Shown here one piece after another: positions 46,384 to 58,243 of a stretch of DNA of 64,000 nt (positions within the stretch are counted from its first letter, which is position 1; each line of letters begins with the position of its first letter). This DNA is from Chloranthus sessilifolius (Eukaryota > Streptophyta > Magnoliopsida > Chloranthales > Chloranthaceae): the NCBI GenBank assembly GCA_021018995.1, contig CM037589.1, forward strand, positions 9,873,001-9,937,000, given 5' to 3'. A program made the translations under genes and the position numbers. The notes beneath the pieces are model-generated. The model saw only the letters and a list, made by a program, of their open reading frames with translations. It did no database searches and had not been told where the DNA came from.

Positions 46384-46493
46384 AATAAGATTATTAGCGG
46401 CAGCCAAAAACTGCAGCTACTAACCAAAAAACAGTTTGGCGGCAGTTTTTTGGCTAATAGAGGGAGTGTTTGGCTGTCGCTAATAATCTTATT
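46384..46493. mobile_element. CACTA-type foldback MITE with a degraded left end
   Basis: Arms aataagattattagcgg and its inverse enclose gcagccaaaaact-type inner repeats, the same vocabulary as the CACTA MITE at 11984. The right side continues into TTTTTTGTAGTG (46492-46503), a CACTA terminus, whereas the left terminus is no longer recognisable. Confidence 0.5.
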
Positions 46494-46503
46494 TTTTGTA
46501 GTG

Positions 46504-48006
46504 AGTGTGAGCCTATAGGGCTACTTCTCCATCTTCATCTAAAGGTAGCCAAATCCTTGGATGAAAAGTGTTTCCCTCCCAATTTTTTTACGCTAAGAAG
46601 GGTTTTCTTAGCTTATGATGTCGATCTTTCCGACCAAGATTGTGTCGATTCGCCAAATCCAGAACTTTGAGAGGTCATAATTTTTAGATCTTATTGAATG
46701 TGTCTGGAGTCGAGACAATGTAAGCAAAGATATTTCACCTTGGTGCAACAAAGGATATTTTGCCTCTGTGCTAGAGGGCGGCAGTTAATTGTTTCATACC
46801 ACTCCAAGAGATAATGTGTCTAATGATAAATTTAAAACCATTCATCGATCGCCAATCATCAGAACTGAGAGGCTGACAGCCCAGTCAGCATTTCAGTATG
46901 TAATAAGAGCAAAAGAGCAACCAAAAAGGCCAAAGTTAAGTAGCATACTTAAGGCACTAACAATAGTGTGATGGTGCATAGAAAGCGGTACACTAATGTG
47001 TTTGGACTATGGAGAGCTTTGACGCAGTAGTAATAGGATATGAGCCAGCGGTAGTAGGAGAGGAAATAGGTTTAGCTCCATCAATAGGAGCCCTATATAT
47101 GTGGGAGACCCAGTACTTGGTTTAGCAAAAGTAGTAGAGGTCAATTGGCCTGATTACCAATTGGGCCTCAAGGACCAATATGATTCCAGCCCAGTAAGTA
47201 ATCAGGTCAGGCTAGTGGAAATCATCTTGGCATGGAGTATGTAACTTGGCATCTCTCATTATAGGCCCGATTACTAGAAGCCATTCCTGATCCCTGATTA
47301 CATGCATTCAACATTATTTGGTAGACTTGTGCCCATTCTAAGTACCAAAAAGGTCTTGAGATTGGAATCATAACTTGGCATCTCTCTCTCTCTCATATTT
47401 TGTGTGGTTGGGTTGTGTGACACATGGACAACACTTGGTCAACATGCACATGGGCACTTATAGATTGTCGACAAAATAATAATTGTGAGTTTGAATGGCC
47501 TTAGCTCTAGAAAGACCAAACTTGAATCTGAAACGCAGGATTCCTAACTTAAAATGGAATTGAGATCTCACAACTTTCAAACCCGAAATCAAATAAAATC
47601 TATTTTAATGCCAAGAGATTCCACGGTGTAAGAAAAGCAAAACTATGAGTGGGCCCCAAATAAAGTTGAATGATATAAGTCAACCCACAAGTTTGCCAAG
47701 CGCCGTGACCGCCCATGCCCAACTATGGAATTGTCTTCTGGACTAGAAAAGATACTACAAATATACAACAAACTTCGAAGAAAAAATTAGGGTCTCTTTC
47801 GACAGGCTAGGCTTGTCCCATAATACTGCTTCCCGCCAAACCCAAATGAAAAGTAAGTAGGTGATGGCAACTTTTGTGCCGTTAATTGACTTCTTACACT
47901 ACAAACATTCACTTGTTTTGAATGTAAATTATTATTTATTATATATTAATGTATAAATTTATAAAACCTTTTATGCTATGTGCAAAACATTAGAGATAAA
48001 AGAAAA
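46504..48006. other. Intergenic stretch
   Basis: Short ORFs only (66 and 60 codons), with no recognised domain. 46505-46600 shares atccttggatgaaaagtg with the Tourist-like MITE interior at 7576-7606. A (CT)n run lies at about 47383-47395. The word aacttggcatctctc is repeated (47239, 47371). Confidence 0.4.
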
Positions 48007-48430
48007 GGGTACAGTTATTTGCAATTGAAAATTTAGATTATACATAATGGGGTTTCTACAATTAAAATTGTTGGCTGCCTAGAATCAGACGATGCAGTTC
48101 ATTTTTTGTTTTAATCTTCTACACAAAAAATCTTGAGATCATCGCCCACCCACCTATCATAAAGTCTTCCTGCATCTTTTTTCCATGTGAAAAACATCCC
48201 TAAGAGTAACCTGAGAACCCTTCTCACCATTAGCTCATGATCATGGTTACTTTTGAGGATGTATGCCACGTGAAATCAACACTGACTATCTGAAAGGCGT
48301 GCCATCATATCAAGATGAAAGATTGGGACCAAAAAAAGTCTCTATCATATGATTTTAAGAAGTCAACACTTTTAACCGTGGAAACCCTTGTCTACATAGT
48401 TCGAATCTTCAATTGCAAATACATGTACCC
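48007..48430. mobile_element. Foldback MITE (424 bp)
   Basis: The left end gggtacagttatttgcaatt and the inverse of the right end gggtacatgtatttgcaatt match at 18 of 20 positions. The centre carries the (t)atcttgagatcat and cacgtgaaatcaacac words of the dispersed foldback family. No clear target duplication. Confidence 0.6.
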
Positions 48431-49334
48431 TAATGGAAAAAGCAATTCGTTTGTTTATTGATTATTAGGCATCCTCTTGGATTTATAATTTTACCTTATT
48501 CATTTTTTGTGATTGTTAAAAGCTATTAACTTGGATTGGCTTCATATATGATTGTTTGAAAGTATTTCATATACGTTGAGCTTGACAAAGTGGAGGAAAA
48601 TTGACTCTATCAATAGAGCTCCATTTTTTAACACTTATCACATTCCGTGGTTAATTTTTAAGAGCAACTGATGTATAAGTTATAAAGGACAACTATATAT
48701 ATATATATATATTGTTAGATCTGATATTATTTGTTAGGAATTCTATCTATACTACGAACTTCCTATCGCGATAAATGCGGATAAATAAGAAGATTTAAGA
48801 AAAAGCAATCACATACAACACAAAGATTTACGTAGTTCACCTAATTGAGGGCTACGTCCACAAGAGTATATGCACTATTTATGAACGTTTACAACATACA
48901 CACTCTTTTCTCTTTAGTGTACTCTCAATCAAGATCAAATACAATCTTACATAGCCAACACATTGTAAAAAATAAAGACGCAGTCCTTCAAATAACAGAG
49001 AAGAGATCTGCCGAAATATATAACGATTCCGACACAAGAGTGACTTCAATCGGATCTTCAATCCCCAAACAATTCTTCAATACTTTTTCTCTTTAAGTAT
49101 TCTCACCAGTTTTCTCTCTTGAAAATTTTCTCTCATAATGTCTTGGAACCCCTAGAGAAACCTTCTGCAAATGAGCTCCAACCCTTTTGGAAACTTGACC
49201 AAAGAAATCTTCTAAACTTGTCAAGTATTCAAAACACTTCTCCTAATAAGCTCCAAACCACATTAGAAAAAATTTGGTTAAAACAATCTTCCAAAATAGT
49301 CAAATATTCAAACTTGCGGATCTAGATCCGCCCA

Positions 49335-49412
49335 GAATCAATCGATTGATTTCTCAAACTCAATCGATTGATTTTTCAAACTTAATCGATTGATTTTCTC
49401 AAACTCAATTGA
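49335..49412. repeat. Tandem ~22-bp repeats centred on AATCGATTGA in the LTR
   Basis: Four copies of aatcgattgatt(t)ctcaaact lie near the 5' (U3) end of the 3' LTR. The 5' LTR (about 52634-52690) has about three. Each centre is a palindrome, a possible protein-binding element. Confidence 0.6.
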
Positions 49413-49496
49413 TTGACACATGTGGTTATGATTAAACCTTATTCAACAATCTCCACCAAGGTTTTATCCCCAACCACGTCACTGCCCCAACGGGCA

Positions 49497-50560
49497 TCAA
49501 CATCTTCGACAAATGTTAATCAAATTTAGATAATGCCCAAACTTCTTTTGTGTAATCGGGTTAATCAACATGTTCATTGCATTCTCTTTTATATGTGCAA
49601 GTGTTAACGAGATCATGTCTTTAAATTTTTTAGGACACTTCTTCATCCTCTCGGACCTTCTCAAGATAGTCTGAACCGATACCTGGGACTGCAAGTCTTA
49701 AGAAATTGTGTCATCATGCTCTATCTCAAAGTCTTCATTATTTTTCTGATCTTGCTCATGCCTTTCAACATCAACTTGTACATGAGGTTCACTAGATGAC
49801 TGAGGTTTATCTTCCGTCTTTTTAATCAGAAGCACATCTTCGTTAAAAGTGACGTCTCTTTCAACTATTACTTTGTGAGATTGTATATCTCACAAACGAT
49901 AACCCTTGACTCCTTCACCATAGCCAATCAAGACACTTTTTAGATTTTAAATCCAACTTGGATCATTCACTTCCCTGAAGTAATGCATAAGTCGCACATC
50001 CAAACACCCTTAAGTGAGAGTAACTCCCGTGTCTTTTATACCAAACCTCATCTGTAATTTTCGAGTTTAATGTCGTTGAAGGTGACCAATTGACCAAGTA
50101 ACATGTCATGTTCAATGCCTCTGCCCAAAACCCATGACTCAAGCCGAAATGGTTCAATATACACCGCACTTTTTCTAATAGTGTTATGTTCATTCTCTCT
50201 ACTATACTATTTTGCTGAGGATTTTCAGGAACTGTTAAGTGTCTAACAATTCATTAATTTTCACAGTAAGCCTTGAACTCTGATGACAAGTATTCTCCAC
50301 CATTATCTAATCTGAAAATTTTTACCTTTCTATCTGTCTGTTTTTCAACCATACTCTGCTACTGTCTAAATTTCGAACATACATCCGATTTATTTTTAAT
50401 CGAATACACCCAAACTTTTTTAGAGTAGTCATCTATGAATGAGACAAAGTAGTTGGCTCCAACTACTGAAGTGACTTTAGTCAGTCCCCATACATCAGAA
50501 TGTATATAATCAATCAGCCCTTTCGAAGTATATTTTTCAGTAGAGAAACTGACTTTCTTC
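49497..50560 (-). pseudogene. Integrase C-terminal part fused to the end of RNase H
   Basis: 50560-49963 holds the integrase core and C-terminal pieces (GFWAEALNMTCYLVNWSPS, SHLRVFGCATYALLQGSE). The ORF 49497-49694 then runs from the linker (ILRRSERMKKCPKKFKD) straight into the last RNase H residues (KENAMNMLINPITQKKF) without a frame change. Relative to 39907-44485 about 1.47 kb (42245-43712) is missing. The junction lies near 49580-49600. Confidence 0.7.
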
Positions 50561-50580
50561 TACTTCCCAAAGATACAATC

Positions 50581-51090
50581 TTAAAAAAAATTCTGTTTGT
50601 AAGTTTGAATTTCAGAAATCGCCTTATTCTTTATGAGTTCTGTCAGCCCACGTTCAGTTATGTGAGCAAACCTCTTGTACCACAAATCTGAAAGATCATT
50701 GAAATCTTTTGTAACTGCAACACCACTACCGCTGATTGTGATACCTACTAAAATATATTGATTTCCCATCTTTTCACCTTTCATCAAGGTTATAACACCA
50801 CGTACAACCTTTAGTTTTCCAGATTCTATGATGACTCGATATCCTATCTCATCTAATGCCCCCAACAAGATCTGATTTTTCTTCAGATCAAACACATGTC
50901 TGACCTTAGTAAGAGTGCGAACATAACTATCAAACATCTTGATTCTGATAGAACCGATACCCACTGCTTCATATACACTTTCATTCCCCATCAAAATCGT
51001 CCCACCATTGGCTATCTTGTACTGTTCAAACCATTCCTGTACGGACACATGTGATACGATGCCCCTAAATCTAGGATTCATCTACCATCA
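50581..51090 (-). pseudogene. Tnt1-like protease and integrase N-terminal region
   Basis: The ORF 50581-51081 covers sequence after the protease site through the integrase zinc-binding region (LWYKRFAHITERGLTELIKN). The active site reads DLGA instead of DSGA, and the preceding Trp codon is TGA (about 51076-51090). Confidence 0.7.
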
Positions 51091-51975
51091 AACTGATTGG
51101 AGCTTAACAATACATACAATAGGTTTTCACCGAAATTTAACTTAGCAATACTAGCCTGTTGCGAAGTCCCTCTATCACCCTTATTATTATTCAATCTTTG
51201 CTTGTAATATTTGCGAATATGTCCAGATTGCTTACAGAAGTAATAGTTAATATCCTTTCTGTCACTCCTAGATTTAGATATGATGTTTCCTCTCGTTAAT
51301 TTATTATCCCCTTTGGATTTGTCTCTTTTGCGATCATGATTTTGACCCCTTTCGCTCAAGAGACTAACCCCTTCGAAGTTAGATTCGGATTGTTTTCTTA
51401 ATTCGTCAGAAAGAAGTACAGCAGTCACTTCTTCGACGATAATAGTATCTTTACGATAAATTAATGTGATAACAAGGTGCTCATAAGAAGCAAGCAATGA
51501 GGTGAGCAAGAGAAGTGCGAGATCTTCTTCAAGTTTTACCTCAACGCTCAATAGTTCACTAACTCTTTTATTAAATGAATTCAAATGGTCATGAATACGC
51601 GTACCAGTCTTTATACGAAGGGTGTAGAGTTGCTTCTTCATAGAGAGTCTGTTGGATAACGACTTTGTCATGTAGAGAGATTTCATCTTCTTTCACAGAT
51701 CCACGATCGTCTTCTTGTGAAGAACGTTGTACAGAACTTCATCGTATAAGCACAATCGGATAGTGCTTACGGCTCTTTTATCAATAGAGTTCCACTCTTC
51801 ATCGGGCATCTCTGTCTTTCTCCCCATCTCCTTTTCAAGTAAAGCATCATCAATGCCTAGTTGGACAAGAAGATCTATGCCCTTGACTTGCTACAGAGCG
51901 AAGTTATTCTTCCAAGAAAATTTCTCCACCTTGAATCGTACATTCGAGACCTTCATCGTCATTGTAGCATAAACC
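51078..51975 (-). pseudogene. Tnt1-like gag
   Basis: The ORF 51078-51686 begins at KSLYMTKSLSNRLSMKKQLY and continues through LLSDELRKQSES to a damaged knuckle (YYFCKQSGHIRKYY). The N-terminal part (51690-51962) is in another frame. The start ATG is kept (about 51960). Confidence 0.7.
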
Positions 51976-52722
51976 TCGCTTTGATACCACTTGTTAGATT
52001 TGTTATCACTTATTAGCTTTGATACCACTTGTTAGAAATTCTACCCACACTACGAACTCCCTATCGCGATGAATGCGGATAAATAAGAAGGTTCAAGTAA
52101 AAACAATCATACACACAACACAAAGATTGACGTGACTCACCCAATCGAGGGCTACGTCCATGGGAGTATATACACTATTTATGAACGTTTACAACGCACA
52201 CACTCTCTTTTCTTTAGTGCACTCTCAATAAAGATCAAACACGATCTTACACAGCCAACACGCTGTAAAAAATAAGGACGCAATCCTTCAAATAACAAAG
52301 AAGATATCTGCCGGAATATATAACGATTCTGACACAATAACGGCTTCAATCGGATCTTTAATCTCCAAGCAATTCTTCAATATTTTTTCTTTCTAAGTAA
52401 TTTCACCAGTTTTCTCTCTTGAAAGCTTTCTCTCACAATGCCTTGGAACCCCTAGAGAAACCTTCTGCAAATAGGCTCCAACCATTTTGAAAATTTGACC
52501 AAAAAAATCTTCTAAACTTGTCAAGTATTCAAAACACTTCTAATAAGCTCCAAACCATATTAGGAAAATTTTGGCTAAAACAATCTTCCAAAATAGTCAA
52601 ATATTCAAACTTGCGAATCTCGATCCACCAAGAATCAATCGATTGATTTCTCAAACTTAATTGATTGATTTCCCAAACTCAATCGATTGGCACTTATAAT
52701 TGGGATTAAACCTTATTCAACA

Positions 52723-54258
52723 TATATATATTTATATTGGGATCTGTTTGCAATAGAGATGTAGAGTTCTATAGATCACGTTTCATGTGACATGTAATTG
52801 CGAGTTGCATTATGATCTCTAATGGTTCACTAATTCATCTAGAGTTTTAAGAAATAAATAATTAATTAATCAATTGTTGGGTCATTATGTTATGGGTCAA
52901 AGATATATATTTTTTACCTAAAATATTTTCCTTTAAAAATAGTGTAAAATATTTTTTCAATAATTATTCGACTTTTTATATATGCATGTGACATCTAAAT
53001 GATTAGAGGGTAGAGTTCAATTCTACAACTCGAGGGTAGACTCTCGCTGTCTATATTTATAGGAGAGAGAGAAGTCAAAGAGGTGTGAGCCACATAAGAC
53101 TCGAGAAAGGCCTAACAGCTTAACGCCCAACTGGTGGCTTCTAATAGTTCTTATGCCCAAAGGGTGCCTCCAGCAGCACCTTTCAACAACTAACATACCA
53201 AAAAGGTATTTTTAAGGGATGGAAACAGTATATTAAGTGACGGTAGTGATTCGTTAAACGTCATTTGAAAGAACATAAAAGTTTAATTATTACTTTTATA
53301 AATAAAGATCACTTTAAGTGTGATAGAATTTTGCTCGAGAAAATATAATTTAGAAAAGAACATATGATTTTAGCAAAAATCGAAGTATTATTATATCCTA
53401 AAAGAAAATAATTAACATTGGACAGCTTTTGAAGGACAATTTTGTAGGCAACTTATGTAGCACGGCATAGTTAGCTGCAGTGCTTGGGCCCGACTATTTG
53501 TGCAGCCACTTATGTCGCACCACATAAGCTACTGCAAAATTATCTAACAAAAATTGTCCATTGTATGACACAATTCTATCCTAAAAGCAGATTTATTAGA
53601 AACTCTTTTATATCTTCATTTATTTTAATATGTGAGTATTTACCATCTATAAGGATAATTTAGTGAAAGATAAGCCTTAAAAGTTATTTTCACCCATGTC
53701 TCACCCTTACTTTTACAAGGTGTGAGTTAGGTTCTGCTAGTTAACCATCAACCACTAGAGTTAGTGCTCTCACACGCTAGTTCGCAATTGTCACATATAT
53801 ATATATATATGCATGTCTGCTCTTCAATTGTTGAGGTTGTCTCCATCGAATGGTCTAAAATTATTTTCAAAACAAAAACTGTGCATATGTTTAGAGGTTG
53901 TTCAAAAATGCATCATGTTTAAATGAGTTGTCCAAACGGTGGTCCACAAGACAAAATGATAAGGTCCAGTTTGGTTGGTCATTATCACCTATTTGCCTGT
54001 TATAAATAAGGAACCTTTTTATTCAGATGCCGTGCAACTAAGTTTTAGCTTTTAAACTTCAATGATGCCATCTGCCGCCACGTTTCAAAGTGTTCCGAAC
54101 AGGCACTTTAAAATAACACTGATTGGCCCATTTAAATTCTTGGGGGCAGTTGACGGTTTCGGATGTTTTACAAAGGGAGCCTAAGGCTGTCTTTAGGTTA
54201 GCACTTAAAAAGTAAGCAGCTCTTTGCCCGCTTTTTATTAGAGAATGTGAAGTCTGCT
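52723..54258. other. Intergenic stretch with a small hairpin element
   Basis: About 53412-53572 is an imperfect hairpin (ggacaattttgtag against its inverse, with agcttatg(t)(g/a) inner arms), possibly a MITE. 53690-53860 shares tacaaggtgtgagtt and caattgtcacata..gcatg words with 61461-61485 and 62512-62560. No gene seen. Confidence 0.4.
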
Positions 54259-54699
54259 CTAGTGGAAGGGAAATTTACCTGACAGGCCCCTGTCAGATAT
54301 GCCTTTTAAGTCAGAAGCCCTATAGTTTCACCTTTATCCAAACCGACCAGCTTCAAGCCTAGCCGACCCTTAGGTTAGCAAAATACCTAAATTACTCCCT
54401 TTCTTTAACGCACAAAAATATCATCTTCTTCCTCATTTTAATCTGGTGCAGTTTTTAAAAGTCAGAGGTGGCAAAGATGACGGCGTCTTCTCCTCAATCC
54501 AAACTATTCCGATCTGCTATTTGGATCGGCCCAGATACACCTTTTTCGTCAGAGATTGTAGCAGATTAGAATAAGAAAGAAGAGGATACGCCTATATAAT
54601 TTAAAATTTTAAATATTTACATTCTTTTATATTTACGCGATGTGAAACGAGGTTTATGCCGTCTGATTTGAAGGCTACAATATAAAATCGATAGTTCCA

Positions 54700-55215
54700 A
54701 ATATAGATATGAGAAAAAGGCGATATCGATTACATACGATCGATCGACTCGTATATCGATCGGTACCGATCATTTTAAGAGTAAATCGCCATCGACTCTA
54801 CATAAATCGTCGATTCTATACTGATCGCCATCGATTATATAAAAATAAAAAAAAATTATGTAATGTCGATGGCGATTACGTAAAGTCGATGACACAACAG
54901 TCGTCATCGATTATTAAAAAAAAAAATTTTTACATCGAGTCGTCATCGATTACATAAAATTTAAATTTTTTTTTTTTTTTTTTTTATATATAATCGATGA
55001 CGACTCAGTACAGAGTCGCGCCATCGATTACATAAAATTAAAAAAAATTAAATTTTTTTTTTTTTTTAATATAAACGATGACGACTTTGTACCAAGTCGT
55101 CATCAACTCGGTACAGAATCGTCATCGATTACAGAGTCGATGACGACTCTTAAAATGATCGGTACCGACTATGTACAGAGTCGATATCGACTGTGTACAG
55201 AATCGATATCGCCTT
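54700..55215. repeat. Array of palindromic tcgatgacgac/gtcgtcatcga units
   Basis: At least fifteen short units of the type (a)gtcg(t/c)catcga or their inverse alternate with A/T runs, in both orientations. The related array in copy 1 lies at about 5990-6285. Confidence 0.75.
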
Positions 55216-55281
55216 TTTATCATATCTATTTTTGAAACTATCGATTTTATATTGTAACCTTCAAATCAGACGGTATAGATC

Positions 55282-55452
55282 TCGTTTCACATCGCGTAAA
55301 TATAGAAAAATGTAAATATTTTAAATTTTAAATTATATAGGCGTATCCTCTTCTTCCTCATTCTAATAAAAACGTTTCACATCGCGTAAACATAGAAAAA
55401 TGCAAATATTTAAAATTTTAAATTATATAGGTGTATCATCTTCTTCCTTATT
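55282..55452. repeat. ~85-bp tandem duplication in the right arm
   Basis: The segment gtttcacatcgcgtaaa(t/c)atagaaaaatg..tataggtgtatc.tcttcttcc appears twice in succession. The left arm has one copy, so the duplication followed formation of the hairpin. Confidence 0.7.
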
Positions 55453-55741
55453 CTAATCTGCTACAGTCTCTGACGAAAAAGGTGTACCTGGGTCGATCCA
55501 AATAACAGATCCGAATAGTTTGGATTGAGGAGAAGACGCCGTCACCTTCGCCACCTCTGATTTTTAAAAACTGTACCAGATTAAAATGAGGAAGAAGATG
55601 ATGTTTTTGTGTGTTAAAGAAAAGAGGTAATTTGGACTTTTTGCTATCCTTAGGGTCGGCTAGGCTCCTAGCTGGTCGATTTAGGTAAAGATAAAAAGCT
55701 ATATCTGAAAGGGCCGGTCAGGAAAATTTCCCTTAGTGGAA

Positions 55742-56328
55742 AGTAGACAGAGAGCAACTTTATTATTAGTATTTTTTTAATAATTAGAATAATTTTATTA
55801 TTTAAATAACTCTCTGTTGAACAAATAGGGCAAAAAGTCGTGCTATCAAATATGAAAACAGATTTCTGTCGGAGCGAAAAAGCAAAAGAGCTAACCCAAA
55901 CGCTGCGTAAATTTACAATCCCATTTGATTTTCATTTTGAAAAATTGAGCAAATTTATGATTCATGAACAACCAACCATGTGGAGGTCACCCAATCACAC
56001 ATTATTCAACGGAGAGGGCAGCCAACGTAGTTAGCAAGATTGCGATCGACTCCTTTGCTTGGCATATCAGGCGGTGGGACTCGTGCTGTGTTCGTCCACT
56101 TGGCTGGCTGACAGTGACCAATGAGAAAAAGTATAGAATGTTCATATATATTATCCTGTTGAAGCAAGGTAGGGGCTGATTTGGTGAAATTTGGATACTA
56201 CCAATTCTTCGACTCTGGAGGTTTCGCCAGACCATGATGCTTAATTTTGACTCATTGACTGTGGGCCTTATTTATCAAAATCGGTGGGTGTTTGTTTTTT
56301 TCTCATAGAACTTTGGAAAGTGGAAACT
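55742..56328. other. Spacer without recognised content
   Basis: Only chance ORFs of 60-77 codons; no domain or repeat end recognised. Confidence 0.4.
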
Positions 56329-56439
56329 AAAGACTTGCAATATTCGATTTTTCAAAATAGAGGAAGTTTGCTGTGTATGGCAGATATAAAGAATGATAGG
56401 TTGCTGTGTATAGCTAATACAAATAATGATAGGGTGAGT

Positions 56440-57960
56440 TTATTGTGTATGGCTGATAGACCCCCTCAAGTTGATGGGGAGTTCATCGGTGCTCAACTTG
56501 ACTTGTAGGTACTTGAACCAGTGGGATGAGAGTGGTTTAGTGAAAATGTTTGCGACCTGATCCACCGTGGAGATATGACAAACTTCAAATTGCCTCTTGA
56601 CAACCTTCTCCCAAACAAAATGGTAGTCAATTTCAATGCGTTTTGTGCGCGCATGAAACACAAGATATGATGCGAGCGAGATGGCGAATATGTTATCACA
56701 CCATAGTATGGGTGGAAGTAGGTAGTGAATGCGTAAATCAGCGAGAAGCATTTGGACCCAGGTAAGCCCGGTTGCAGTGCGGGCAAGGGAGCGGTATTCC
56801 GCTTCAGTTGATGACCTTGCGACAGTCGGTTGCTTCTTAGCACACCACGATATTACATTGGGATCGAGGAAAACACAATAATTGGTGGTCAAGCGGCAAT
56901 CACTTTTATCGCCCGCCCAATCGGCATCGGAGAAGGCTTGAAGATCAAATTTGCCACAGGTGATTGTGATGCCGTGATGGAGGGTTCCTTTAAGATAACG
57001 AAGTATTCGCTTGATGGCTGTGTAGTAGTGATTGAGTGGTTGGTGCATATGTTGACAGACATGGTTGACAGCAAATGAGAGATTAGGACGAGTTATAGTG
57101 AGGTATTAAAGGGCGCCTACCAAACTGCGGTATAGAGAGGGATTTGCAAAGAAGTTGTCATCTTCTTTGCTAGTGAGAGATTTGGTAGTGGTAGGGGAAG
57201 AGTAAGGTTTGCAGTCCAGTGTTGAGGCACGTTTGAGGATGTCAAGAGCATATTGGGATTGGGTGAGACGCATTAAATTTGAAGTGCGGGTCACTTTGAT
57301 GCCCAGGAAGTATGTTAGAGAGCCAAGATCTTTGAGGGAAAAGGCTTGACTGCGTTGAGAGAGAAGAGTGGTGATGCGACGACAATTGTTGCCCGTGACA
57401 AGAATGTCATCAACATAGACTAGGACGATGAGAACGTCACCATTCACATGTTGAATAAACATGGATGTATCAGTTGCACAGTTGTGGAATCCATGTTGGA
57501 TAAGAAATTTGGAGAACATAGCATACCAAGCCCTCAGGGCTTGTTTGAGGCTGTAGAGAGCCTTCCGAATCTTGCAAACGTGAGTGGGATAGTTGGGATC
57601 GGTAAATCCTTGTGGCTGCTGCATGAATACATCCTCCTCAAGAAAGCCATGTAGAAAGGAGTTCGCAACGTCGAGCTGCCGAATTTCCCAATTGTAATGG
57701 AGTGCGATTGATTGCACAATGCGGATTGTTGGCTGCTTGGAAACGGGACTAAAGGGTTCATAGAAATCAATACCTTGTTCTTGATGGAACCCCTTTGCAA
57801 CAAGGTGGGCTTTGAAGCGAGCAATCTTCTCATCAACATTGCGTTTGATTCGAAAGATCCATTTACACCTGACTATTTTGCGGTTCTTTGGTGGAGGAAC
57901 AAGGTCCAAGTGCCTTGGGTGGTTAGGGCATGAAACTCGTCTGACATGACTGCTCCCCAT
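56440..57960 (-). pseudogene. copia RT and RNase H of the 56-60 kb element
   Basis: The ORF 57106-57960 is a long RT with [43 protein letters not shown] and an intact VYVDDILVTG box. The ORF 56440-57048 is RNase H with SDADWAGDKSDCR, STEAEYRSLARTATGLTW and HFVWEKVVKRQFEVCHIST. There is one frame break between them at about 57050-57106. This is the best-preserved pol in the window. Confidence 0.8.
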
Positions 57961-58243
57961 TGAGGAAGTTTGGAGGCTTGAGTAAAAGAAGTGGGTTCAA
58001 CATGGGCAGAAACAGTAGATATGGTGGAGGTAAGGGCATATTTGGGATTGGGTTTGATAATGCCGGCTTTGGAGCGGGATGAATAGGTTGTGATAAGTGG
58101 TGAGGAGAGCTAGGAGATAATGTAAGTAGTGGTTCATCAACAGATTCGGGTGGGGTTGGGGGGGATAGGTGAAGAGGGGGTAGGTAGGTGGGTAAAGGGG
58201 GAGCGAGAAGTTGGTGAAGGGGCCAAGGGATCTGTAGGTGGTG

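Larger units (their letters stand above)
48713..52722 (-). mobile_element. Tnt1-like copia element with both LTRs and deleted RT/RNase H
   Basis: The LTRs are 48713-49448 (3') and 52030-52722 (5'), each starting TGTTGAATAAGG-like and ending CTAACA on the minus strand. The primer-binding site TGGTATCAAAGC is at about 52011-52025, and the polypurine tract CCTTGGTGGAGAT at about 49449-49461. TATAT flanks both sides (48708-48712, 52723-52727), but in TA-rich sequence. The internal part is only 2.6 kb. gag, protease and integrase remain; RT and nearly all RNase H are missing. It is related to 39907-44485. Confidence 0.8.
54268..55732. mobile_element. MULE-like hairpin element, copy 2 (1465 bp)
   Basis: The ends gggaaatttacctgac and its inverse match the element at 5645-6596. 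The 9-bp flanks are ctagtggaa (54259-54267) and ttagtggaa (55733-55741), 8 of 9 matching. Almost the whole element is self-complementary. For example, gatgtgaaacgaggt..ccgtctgatttgaagg..caatataaaatcgatag on the left is repeated inverted on the right. No transposase. Confidence 0.8.
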
